Part shown: in pieces, positions 1 to 8,100 of the stretch
How the letters are laid out: each line of letters begins with the position of its first letter
Position numbering within the stretch: the stretch's first letter is position 1
Assembly (NCBI GenBank): GCA_020430865.1
Contig: JAGQIY010001105.1
Coordinates: 1 to 14,865, forward strand
Direction of reading: 5' to 3'
DNA: 14,865 nucleotides
DNA from: Myxococcales bacterium
GTDB taxonomy: Bacteria; Myxococcota; Polyangia; Polyangiales; Polyangiaceae
Notes under the pieces: model-generated
What the model was told of the DNA's origin: nothing
Databases searched by the model: none
The model's input: only the letters and a program-made list of their open reading frames with translations
Position numbers and translations under genes: made by a program

Positions 1-2
1 CG

Positions 3-386
3 CAGGTCGCGCTGCCGGCTCGTTCGGGCTTCTGCTTGTCGACGTCCACGGTGGGCTGGCGCCACGTGGGTGGCACCCGCCCACTGGCGCTGCGCCTGGC
101 GCCGCTCATCCGTTGGGTCCAAGACGTGGACGGAGACGGCGTGGACGAGCTGGTCGTGCCGACCTCCATCCCGCTCCGGCCGGAGAGCAGTCTGAGCGAC
201 TACGTCGTCAGCGTGACGGTCTACGACTACGGCCCTCAGCGATTCTCACCCGACCCGAGCAAGACCCACGCGCTCAGGGAACGCATCGCCAGCGCGTACG
301 AGGGTGCCAGTCGGAGGACAGAGGTCCCTGCCGCGACGCGCGACCACTTCCGTCGCGCGGCAACGCTCCTTCGCCGTCAGGGATAG
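3..386 (+). CDS. C-terminal part of a hypothetical protein with a DxDGDG calcium-binding-like motif (5' end outside window)
   Basis: The reading frame is open from the left edge (first full codon at position 3) to a TAG at 384-386, so only about 127 C-terminal residues are seen. A TTG at 36 could be read as a start, but the open frame upstream makes a truncated longer gene more likely. The fragment contains DVDGDGVDELVVP, which resembles the calcium-binding loop of FG-GAP/VCBS beta-propeller repeats. Such repeats are common in secreted or cell-surface proteins. The end of the fragment is basic (RRAATLLRRQG). The gene converges on the hybrid kinase gene with 10 bases between the two stop codons, and I see no terminator hairpin between them. 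The function cannot be assigned from this fragment. Confidence 0.7.
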   Translation, partial: QVALPARSGFCLSTSTVGWRHVGGTRPLALRLAPLIRWVQDVDGDGVDELVVPTSIPLRPESSLSDYVVSVTVYDYGPQRFSPDPSKTHALRERIASAYEGASRRTEVPAATRDHFRRAATLLRRQG

Positions 387-396
387 CCGAGCCGGT

Positions 397-2310
397 TCAA
401 CCCACCGTCGCGCTATGGCGCGCGAGCAGGGCGTGGACCTTGGCGGCCAGGGCATCCGGAGCGAACGGCTTGGCCAAGAACGCCACGTTGTCGCCACTCA
501 GCACCAGCTCGTCCAGGTCGCGCGGATAGCCGGAAATGAACAGCACCGGCAACCGCGGTCGCTCCCGCCACAAACGCTTCGCCAGCTCTTGTCCACCCAT
601 CAGCGGCATCACCACGTCGGTGACGACCAGGTCCAAGGGGCCCTCGTGCTGCTTGAGGTTGGCAATGGCCTCGTCGCCATTGAAGGCCTCCAGCACCGTG
701 TATCCCGCTCTCCGAAGCGTGCTCACTATCAGCCGGTGGACCGCCGGCTCGTCCTCTGCGACCAACAGCGTCCCCTCCCCGTGCGGCGGCTCGGACACGG
801 GTGGAACGACGGGCTCGGCCGGCGAGCCCGCTGCGGCCGGAAGCAGGATCTCGAAGGTCGTGCCCTGGCCCACTTCGCTGTGCACCGTCATGCGCCCGCC
901 TGCTTGCTCCACGATGCTCGAGCTCGTGGCCAGGCCGAGACCGCTGCCTCCGTCCCGCTTGGTCGTGAAGAACGGCTCGAAAATGTGAGCTCGAACGTCC
1001 GCCGACATACCGATCCCCGTATCGGTCACGCGCAGCACCACCCAGCGACCGTCGTCCTCGTCGGCTTGGATGTCCGTCGCGATCGTCAATCGACCGCCTT
1101 CCGGCATTGCGTCGCGGGCGTTCACCGCGAGATTCACCAACAGCTGCTCGAAGCGACCCGGGTCGACCAGCACCGCCGGGAGCTCTTGACCGAACAGGGT
1201 GACGAGCTCGACGTCTTCTCCGATGAGGCGCCGCAAGAGGCGGTCCAGACGAAGAACGAGCCCGTTGAGATCCATGAGCTCGGGCTCGGCAACCTGCTTA
1301 CGGGCGAGCGCCAAGAGCTGCCCCGTGATGTCTGCCGCCCGCTGCGCGGCATCGCCGATTTCCTCCACGCTTCCGCGGGCCGGATGGTCGGCGGCGAGGG
1401 AGCGCCGACCGAGCTCCACGTAACCGAGAATCACCGTGAGCAGGTTGTTGAAGTCGTGCGCAATGCCACCGGCGAGCTGGCCGACGGCCTCCATTCTCTG
1501 AGCACGACGGAGCTGCTCCTCGAGACGACGCCGTTCGGTGACGTCGATGACGATCGAGTGCAGGAGGCTGTCTCCGCCCACCGTGATCGGCCCCGAGTAC
1601 ACCTCCACGTCACGCACCTCGCCGCTTGCGAGCCGGTGCTTGAAGTTGAAGAACAAGCGCCGCTCGCTGCGGGCCCGTTCCATTTCTTCCAAGATTTCAT
1701 CGTGGGGGGCGACGTTGATGTCCAGGATCGACTTGCTCAGGAGCTCCGCCTTGGAGAAGCCGTAAAAGCGGACGGCGGCATCGTTGGCGTCCACGATGCT
1801 CGCTGTCGTCGGATCAATCACGATCTTCACGGCGGTATTGGTGTCGAAGATCTGTCGGTAGCGTCGCTCGCTCTCCTCCAAACGCAGCTTTGCATCCTGC
1901 AGCTCGGTGATGTCCCGTCCCTCGGGCATCAGGTACAGCGGCCCTTCCGGCCCCATGAGCGCTTTGACGGAGAAGTCGACGAAGCGCGTGTCTCCGCCGA
2001 GTGTCACGTGACTGGCGATGAATCGAACGGTGTCGCCCGCGAGTGCTTGGCGAATGGCCTCCTTGACGAGTCTGGCGAGCTCGGCGGAATGCGCCCACCA
2101 GGGCGTCTCCCAGAACGGCTTTCCCCGCACGGCGTCAGCTTCCAGACCTGCCAGGGCGAGGGCGGTCTGGTTGACGTCCACCACGTTGCCGTCCAGGTCC
2201 AAGAGCGCCATAAAATGCTCGCTCTGGTCGAGCATCGCGCGCAGCAAAGAAGGCGAAAGCTCAGGGGCCGAAGACACCTCACCCCCGGTTCTTCCCTCCT
2301 CCTTCGACAT
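397..2310 (-). CDS. PAS-PAS hybrid histidine kinase with C-terminal receiver domain
   Basis: This 637-residue protein has no membrane segment or signal peptide, so it should be cytoplasmic. Domains in order: PAS 1 (about 22-137), PAS 2 (about 147-262), a short linker, HisKA with the phospho-acceptor in GGIAHDFNN (H285), and HATPase_c with N-box N393/N397, G1 box DTGIG (D430), F box IFEPFF (about 443-448) and G2 box GSGLGL (455-460). A receiver follows (about 512-632) with acidic pocket E519/D520, phospho-acceptor D565 in VVTDVVMP, and K614. All catalytic residues for kinase and phosphorelay activity are visible. No HPt or DNA-binding output domain is present, so the receiver is either autoregulatory or donates phosphate elsewhere. 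It lies 47 bases after the membrane kinase gene in the same direction and is probably the last gene of the operon. The ATG at 2308-2310 has only a weak ribosome-binding site. The signal sensed by the PAS domains is unknown. Confidence 0.93.
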   Translation of the reverse strand: MSKEEGRTGGEVSSAPELSPSLLRAMLDQSEHFMALLDLDGNVVDVNQTALALAGLEADAVRGKPFWETPWWAHSAELARLVKEAIRQALAGDTVRFIASHVTLGGDTRFVDFSVKALMGPEGPLYLMPEGRDITELQDAKLRLEESERRYRQIFDTNTAVKIVIDPTTASIVDANDAAVRFYGFSKAELLSKSILDINVAPHDEILEEMERARSERRLFFNFKHRLASGEVRDVEVYSGPITVGGDSLLHSIVIDVTERRRLEEQLRRAQRMEAVGQLAGGIAHDFNNLLTVILGYVELGRRSLAADHPARGSVEEIGDAAQRAADITGQLLALARKQVAEPELMDLNGLVLRLDRLLRRLIGEDVELVTLFGQELPAVLVDPGRFEQLLVNLAVNARDAMPEGGRLTIATDIQADEDDGRWVVLRVTDTGIGMSADVRAHIFEPFFTTKRDGGSGLGLATSSSIVEQAGGRMTVHSEVGQGTTFEILLPAAAGSPAEPVVPPVSEPPHGEGTLLVAEDEPAVHRLIVSTLRRAGYTVLEAFNGDEAIANLKQHEGPLDLVVTDVVMPLMGGQELAKRLWRERPRLPVLFISGYPRDLDELVLSGDNVAFLAKPFAPDALAAKVHALLARHSATVG

Positions 2311-2357
2311 TTCGGCTCAGGGTATTTGGTTTGTCGCGCCCTTCATAGAGGCGCCGG

Positions 2358-3461
2358 TCAAATACCTGGCAGCCACACGGAGAACCGTACTCCCAGACCC
2401 GCGTTCTCGGCCTCGATGAAGCCTCCGTGCTGCTCCACGATCCGCGCGGAGATGCTCAACCCGAGGCCAGCACCACCCTCCGCTCCCGCGTGAAACGGAT
2501 CGAAGAGATGATCGACCTCGGAGGCGGGTATGGGTGGACCGTCGTTCTCCACCACCAGGGCGTGGTGATCGCGCGCGCCCTCGCCAGGCTCTACCCGCAC
2601 CTCGATCGCTCCGCCGTCACGAACGGCGCGCAGCGAATTGAGCAGTATGTTCAAACCAACTTGGGTCAACTGGTCGCGATCTCCCCGCACGCGGGTGGGC
2701 CGCTCCGGAACGCTGGCGCTGATACGAATTCCTCGCTTGCGCGCGTCGACACCTACCAACTCCGTCAGCTGAGTGACCACCTCGCCAAGGTCCAGTTCCC
2801 GCAGATCCGGAGGCTGCGGCTTCGCGAAGGAGACGAAGCGGTCGGCGATGCGATGCAGTCGATCCAGCTCGGCAACGTGCAGCTCCCACATCCGACGTTC
2901 GTCGCTGCCCCCGGCAATCAACGGATCGATGATCTCCGCGGTACCCTTGAGCGAGTGCAGGGGGTTCTTGATCTCGTGCGCTACGCCCGCGACCACCTCG
3001 CCCAGGGCGCTCAGACGCCCCGCGCGCACGAGCTGATCTTGCAGCCGCCGCTGCTCGTCGAGCGCTCGGGACAGCTCGATGCGCCGCTTGCGCTCACGAT
3101 CCGCGAGCACACCAGCGACGCCGCCCACGATGTTGTAGAGCACGACTTCCAGCGCCTTGTGCACCGTGTCCGCGGGATCCATGTGCGCCAGGTGACCGAG
3201 GTGCACGAAGGCGTGCGGCAGATACGTCGCGCTCACCACCAGCGCGGCGACGAGCCCGCCGCGGCTGCCGGCCAAGAACGCGGCGACGATGATGGGCAAG
3301 TAGTACAGCCGCCGCAGCACGTCGTGCACCCAGAACAAGTCGCTGCTGGTCCCATAGTGAAGCACTCCCACGCAGGCGATGGGTAGCCAGACGAAGAGCA
3401 ACATGGAGCGCGACCACAGCCGAGTGCGCGTAGGCGCGAGGTCAGTCGCGGCTGATCCCAT
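2358..3461 (-). CDS. Membrane-bound sensor histidine kinase, NtrB/ZraS-like, with four N-terminal membrane helices
   Basis: I chose the ATG at 3461, which gives 367 residues. The open frame extends further upstream, but that part overlaps the response regulator gene and reads as unnatural sequence. An alternative start is ATG 3404 (348 residues). About four hydrophobic segments (roughly 20-36, 51-66, 68-83, 104-120) form a membrane module with no large periplasmic domain. The loop between the third and fourth segments is rich in histidine (H83, H87, H90, H93, M94, H101). A coiled linker is followed by HisKA (VAGVAHEIKNPL, H162) and HATPase_c with N-box N271/N275, G1 D307 and G2 GAGLGL (330-335). 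It overlaps the upstream regulator gene by 20 bases, which suggests translational coupling and a cognate pair. The likely role is to sense a periplasmic signal, plausibly metal, and phosphorylate that regulator. The signal is inferred, not shown. Confidence 0.9.
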   Translation of the reverse strand: MGSAATDLAPTRTRLWSRSMLLFVWLPIACVGVLHYGTSSDLFWVHDVLRRLYYLPIIVAAFLAGSRGGLVAALVVSATYLPHAFVHLGHLAHMDPADTVHKALEVVLYNIVGGVAGVLADRERKRRIELSRALDEQRRLQDQLVRAGRLSALGEVVAGVAHEIKNPLHSLKGTAEIIDPLIAGGSDERRMWELHVAELDRLHRIADRFVSFAKPQPPDLRELDLGEVVTQLTELVGVDARKRGIRISASVPERPTRVRGDRDQLTQVGLNILLNSLRAVRDGGAIEVRVEPGEGARDHHALVVENDGPPIPASEVDHLFDPFHAGAEGGAGLGLSISARIVEQHGGFIEAENAGLGVRFSVWLPGI

Positions 3462-4794
3462 ACTTGACCATCCGATAGGCCAACACGTGGCGCGGCACCC
3501 GCAAGTACTGGGCTGCCTGGCTGACGTTGCCATGCTTGAGCGCCAGCACCCGCTCGATGACGCGCTTCTCCAAGTCCACGAGCCCCAGGCCGTCGGGGGG
3601 AAGCTCCGGCCAGTCCGTGGCGGCGCCGGCTTCCGACTGGTCGTCTCTCGGCGGAAGGTCGTCGAGCCGGAGCGTGTCGCCGTCACAGAGGATGACCAAA
3701 CGCTCGCAAGCGTTCTCTAGTTGGCGCACGTTGCCCGGCCATTGGCGCGCGCGAAGCTCCGCGATGACCTCGTCCGGCACGGACAGCTCGCGACCGCGCG
3801 CGAAGCGCTCCACGAAGTGTCGCGCCAAAGGCGCAATCTCTTCCGGCCGCTCTCGGAGCGGCGGAACACGAACCTCGAGCACGTTGATGCGATACAAGAG
3901 ATCTTCGCGAAAGGTCCCTTCTCGGGCCATCTGACCGAGATCGCGATTCGTGGCCGCGACCATGCGCACGTCCACAGCGACGGGCTTGTCGCCGCCGACC
4001 ACGTCGACCACGCGCTCTTGCAGAACCCGAAGGAGCTTGCCCTGGAGCGTTGCCGGAAGCTCTCCGATCTCGTCCAAGAACAGCGTGCCGCCCTGCGCCT
4101 GACGGAAGCGCCCCTCGCGCGCCCGAGTCGCCCCGGTGAAGGCGCCCTTCTCGTGACCGAACAGCTCACTCTCGAGGAGATCCCCGGGTACCGCCGCGCA
4201 GTTGATGGCAACGAAGGGGCCGTCGGCCCGGCCGCTGTGGGCGTGGACTCGACGCGCCACGAGCTCCTTGCCCGTCCCGGTCTCGCCGGTGATGAGTACG
4301 GTGGCATCCGACGCCGCCACGCGATCGGCGATCTCCAGCACCCGGCGCGTCGCCTCCGAAGCAGCGACCATGGGACGCTCGACACCGGCCGCGCTGCGCC
4401 GCAGCCGGCGCACCTCGTCCCGCAGCTGCCGTCCTTCGAGGGCGCGTTTCACGCACAAAAGCAGGTGATCGCGATTGAACGGCTTGCCAACGAAATCCGC
4501 CGCGCCCTGTTTCATGGCCTCTACGGCCGTCTCCACGCTGCCATACGCCGTGATCACCAACACTGGCACATCCGGCGCCTTCGCCTTCACGGACCGCAGC
4601 ACGTCCAAACCGCTGATGCCGGGCATACGGACGTCGGTGATCACCAACGCGTGTTGTTCGGGCGAAAATTGCTTCAGCGCCTCTTCTCCCGAGGCTACGG
4701 CATCGACGTCGTAGCCGGCCTTCCGGAGATTGTAGCTGCCGAGCTCGCGCCCCGCGGCGTCGTCTTCGACGAACAGGATCCGAGCTTCGGACAT
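3442..4794 (-). CDS. Sigma-54-dependent response regulator, NtrC family (receiver, AAA+, Fis-type HTH)
   Basis: This 450-residue protein is a complete bacterial enhancer-binding protein. The receiver (about 4-118) has acidic residues E10/D11/D12, phospho-acceptor D54 in VITDVRMPG, and K104. The AAA+ domain (about 141-370) has Walker A GETGTGKE (170-177), the sigma-54 contact loop GAFTGA (217-222) and Walker B TLFLDEIGE with D241/E242. The C-terminal helix-turn-helix is at about 423-447 (NVSQAAQYLRV). All elements needed to open a sigma-54 promoter are intact. The start is 6 bases after the stop of the small Cys-tailed lipoprotein gene, and the end overlaps the membrane kinase gene by 20 bases. 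This is the architecture of ZraR/HydG and NtrC, not of the OmpR-type CusR that normally controls cus genes in enterobacteria. Its targets are probably the cus operon and neighbouring genes, because candidate sigma-54 promoters occur in both. Confidence 0.95.
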   Translation of the reverse strand: MSEARILFVEDDAAGRELGSYNLRKAGYDVDAVASGEEALKQFSPEQHALVITDVRMPGISGLDVLRSVKAKAPDVPVLVITAYGSVETAVEAMKQGAADFVGKPFNRDHLLLCVKRALEGRQLRDEVRRLRRSAAGVERPMVAASEATRRVLEIADRVAASDATVLITGETGTGKELVARRVHAHSGRADGPFVAINCAAVPGDLLESELFGHEKGAFTGATRAREGRFRQAQGGTLFLDEIGELPATLQGKLLRVLQERVVDVVGGDKPVAVDVRMVAATNRDLGQMAREGTFREDLLYRINVLEVRVPPLRERPEEIAPLARHFVERFARGRELSVPDEVIAELRARQWPGNVRQLENACERLVILCDGDTLRLDDLPPRDDQSEAGAATDWPELPPDGLGLVDLEKRVIERVLALKHGNVSQAAQYLRVPRHVLAYRMVKYGISRD

Positions 4795-4800
4795 GTCACG

Positions 4801-5070
4801 TCATCCGCAGCTGCCGGGCGCACAGCCGCTCGGCGAGCACTTCTTCTCCTTGCCCTTGGCGCCCTTCTCGCCCGTGGAAGCGCTGACCGCGGGAGCCACC
4901 TCCTTCGCCTCCACCGCCGCGCCGCTCTTGTCGTCCGCCGTAGCCACGGGCTCCGTCTTCGTCTCCGTCGCCGCAGGCTCCGGCTTCGGCTGCTCCGTCG
5001 ACTTGTTACAAGCCGTGATCAGGAGCCCGCCCAGAACTGCTGCAATCTCCACCGCTGCTCGTCGCTTCAT
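4801..5070 (-). CDS. Small lipoprotein with Cys-rich C-terminal tail, putative periplasmic metal binder
   Basis: This 89-residue protein starts at the ATG at 5068-5070, which sits five bases behind a strong ribosome-binding site (GGAGGATTC before ATG). The frame is open further upstream but the strong site decides the start. The N-terminus is a lipoprotein signal: MKRR, a hydrophobic stretch, and lipobox ITAC with lipidated C21. A low-complexity linker rich in Ala, Glu, Lys, Thr and Pro (22-76) follows. The protein ends in CSPSGCAPGSCG, with three cysteines (C78, C83, C88). It lies 113 bases after cusA and 6 bases before the regulator gene, so it is probably co-transcribed with both. The tail suggests binding of a soft metal such as Cu or Ag at the membrane surface, either to buffer it or to report it to the adjacent kinase. 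Function is inferred from the tail and context; I recognise no named family. Confidence 0.8.
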   Translation of the reverse strand: MKRRAAVEIAAVLGGLLITACNKSTEQPKPEPAATETKTEPVATADDKSGAAVEAKEVAPAVSASTGEKGAKGKEKKCSPSGCAPGSCG

Positions 5071-5183
5071 GAATCCTCCATTTCGCTGATCCCAAGCCGC
5101 GTTTGATGCACCGGCCGCGCGGCGATTGTGGCACGGAGAGACGCCAAGCGCAGCACTGCGGTCGAGTTGCCTGCTGAGAGAGC

Positions 5184-8100
5184 TCATGCGGTTGCCAAAT
5201 CCGAGCCCCGCGCCAGGCGCCGTTGCTCTCGGTGCAGACCGATTCGTCTGGCTTGATAGAAGATGACTGGGTAGACGACGAGCTCCATGATGAAGCTGCT
5301 CGCAAGCCCGCCAATCATCGGCGCCGCGAGCCGCCGCATGGTGTCGGCTCCCGCGCCGGTTCCCCATAGCAGGGGGACGAGGCCGACGAAGACCACCATC
5401 ACCGTCATCATCTTGGGTCGGATGCGCTGCACCGCTCCGTCGTGGATGGCGTGCCACAGGTCGCTATCGCTCTTCATTCGCCCCATGCTTCGGAACCGCT
5501 CGACGCTACTGTCCAGGTACAGGAGCATGACCAAACCGGTCTCCGCGTCCAGACCGGCCAAAGCGATCACGCCGACCCAGACCGCAAGCGAGAGATTGTA
5601 GCCCAGCAGGTACAAGAGCCAAGACGCGCCGATCAAGCTGAAGGGGATGGCCAGCACGACGATGCCAACGCGGAGCCAGCTCCGAGTGCCCAGGTACAAG
5701 AGCAGGATGATGCTGATCGCTGCCAGCGGCACCGCCACCTGGAGTCGCTTTCGCGCCGCCTCCATGTATTCGTACTGTCCGGACCAGACGATGCTGTAGC
5801 CGGGCGGGAGTTTCACCTGCGACTGCACCGCGCGCTGCGCGTTCTTGACGTAGGTGCCGACGTCGATACCCACGATGTCCACGTAGACCCAACTGGTCAA
5901 GACCGCGTTCTCGCTCTTGATCATCGGCGGTCCCTTGTGAATCGATAGTGTCGCGAGCTGCGCGAGGGGGATGTGGGCACCGGTAGGCGTCGGCACCAGG
6001 GTTTGCCGTAGGGCGGTGAGGCTGTCGCGAAGCTCGTGGGGATACCGCACGTTGATGGGGTAGCGCTGCAGCGCCTCGACGGTCTCACTGATAGTCATGC
6101 CCCCGGTCGCACTCATGATCACGTCTTGCACGTCCGCCACGTTGAGACCGTATCGGGCAATCTCCTCGCGATTGATGTTGACGTCGAGGTAGTTGCCCCC
6201 AACCGTCTTCTCTGGAAACGCGCTGACGGTGTATTGCCCAGTGCCCTCGTCCGTTCGCACTACCTGCGATATTCGCGCCGAAATGTCCGATAGAGTGGTG
6301 AGATCGGGACCCAGCACCTTGATCCCCACGGGGGTCTTGATCCCAGTGGACAGCATGTCGATGCGCGTCTTGATCGGCATCGTCCATGCGTTGGTGAGAC
6401 CTGGGATCTGCATCACTTCGTTCAGGCCCTTGACGTGCGGCCCGCCCGGCAAGTTGTAGCCATAGATGAGCTCGTCCACGGTGATGGGTCTCAGATCCGG
6501 CCACGCCCACCGGAATGGCTTCTTCATGAGCTCAGGTAGTGGGTCGTAGAAGCGCGGCACCGGAACCTGACGCCAGCGGCTCTTGTCGCGCCTTAGCACG
6601 ATGGTCGTCTCCAGCATGGAGGGGGGCGCGGGGTCGGTCGCCGTCTGGGCCCTACCCGCCTTGCCGAACACGCTCTCGACCTCGGGGAACTGCTTGATGA
6701 GCGCGTCCGTTTGCTGCAGGAGCTCCCGAACCTTGTCCACGCTGATGCCCGGGTCCGTCGTCGGCATGTAGAGGAGGTCGCCTTCCTCCAAGGGCGGCAT
6801 GAATTCGCTACCCAAGTGACTGAGCGGCCAGGCCGTCGAGACGAGAAGTGCCACCATGCTGCCCGTGACGAACCACGGGTGTGCCATCGCGAATCTGAAA
6901 GCCGGGTTGTACGCGTGCTGTAGGTATCGACTGAGAGGGTGCTTCTCCTCGGAGTGGATACGCTGAGGAAGCAGCACGATGGCGGCAAGAACGATCCAGC
7001 CGAGGACCATCGCCCACCGATAGTGCGAAAGGACGGGCAACGGTATCAGCGCGAGGAGCAGGGCGGGCCCCAGAATCCCGGCGAGTGTGATCGTCAGGCG
7101 CCGCTTGGGCGCTACGCGCTCGGGGATGGTGCGCTCGTTGATCAGATACACCATCAAGACGGGGATGATCGTGACCGCCAGCAAAGCCCCGAACCCGACG
7201 GCGAACGTCTTGGTGAAGGCCAGTGGCTTGAACAGACGTCCCGACTGCTCTCCCAACACGAAGATTGGCAAGAAGGACACCGTGATGATCAGCAGACTGA
7301 AGAACAGCGTGGGACCGGTCTCCGCCGCGGCTTCTGCGATGATCTCGACACGCGATCTGGGCGCGCCGCCTTGTCTCAAGCGCTCCGCCTCGTGATCCAG
7401 ATGCTTGTGTGCGTTCTCGACCATGATGATGGCACTGTCCACCATCACGCCGATCGCCAGAGCAATCCCTCCCAAGCTCATGATGTTGGCATTGATGCCA
7501 AAGAGCTTCATGGCGACGAAGCTGCCGAGCACTCCTATGGGCAGCACGACGACCGCCACCAGCGCACTTCGAGCATGCAAAAGGAAGAGCAGGATCACCA
7601 ACGAGACGACGACCATCTCTTCGACTAGCGTGTGGGTCAGGGTGCCCACGGCTCGCTGGATCAGATCCGAACGATCGTAGGCGGTCTTGATGGCTACACC
7701 AGGCGGAAGGCCTCGCTCGAGATCAGAGAGCTTGGCGCGCACGTTGTCGATGGTCTGGCGGGCGTTCTCGCCAAAACGCATGATGATGACACCGCCGACG
7801 GTCTCCCCTCCGCCGTTCCAATCCGCGACGCCGCGACGGATGTCCGGCCCCGTACGGACCTCGGCGACGTCCTGGAGGTAGATGGGCTTGCCCTCCTCGT
7901 TGGCACCAAGGGAAACGGTTCGAAGCCCGGCCAGCACCTTCTCGTTGCGAAGCTCCTCGACGCTCTGGCCGGCCTCGCGAGCCTGCGCAATCTCGCGATC
8001 CGTCAAGCTTCCGAGATAGCCCACGCCGCGCAGCATGTACTCCATCTCGCTCATCTCCATCAGGCGTCCGCCTACGTCGATGTTGGAGCGCTGGATCGCA

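Noticed and set aside
304..2493. 729-codon plus-strand open frame opposite the hybrid kinase gene
   Set aside because: It is antisense to an unmistakable kinase with all motifs intact. Long opposite-strand frames are expected in GC-rich coding DNA and this one shows no domain.
5085..5098. GG-N10-GC pattern on the minus strand before the small Cys-tailed lipoprotein
   Set aside because: The predicted transcript would start almost at the ATG (5070), removing the ribosome-binding site, and the -12 element lacks TTGC.
3721..5106. 461-codon plus-strand open frame opposite the response regulator
   Set aside because: Low-complexity Arg/Leu/His-rich translation with no domain; the minus-strand gene has complete NtrC motifs.
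5114..5160. Short palindromes (GCCGCGCGGC and CGCAG-CA-CTGCG) between cusA and the small lipoprotein, considered as a terminator
   Set aside because: Stems or loops are too short and no T-run follows. The pattern is expected by chance at this GC content.
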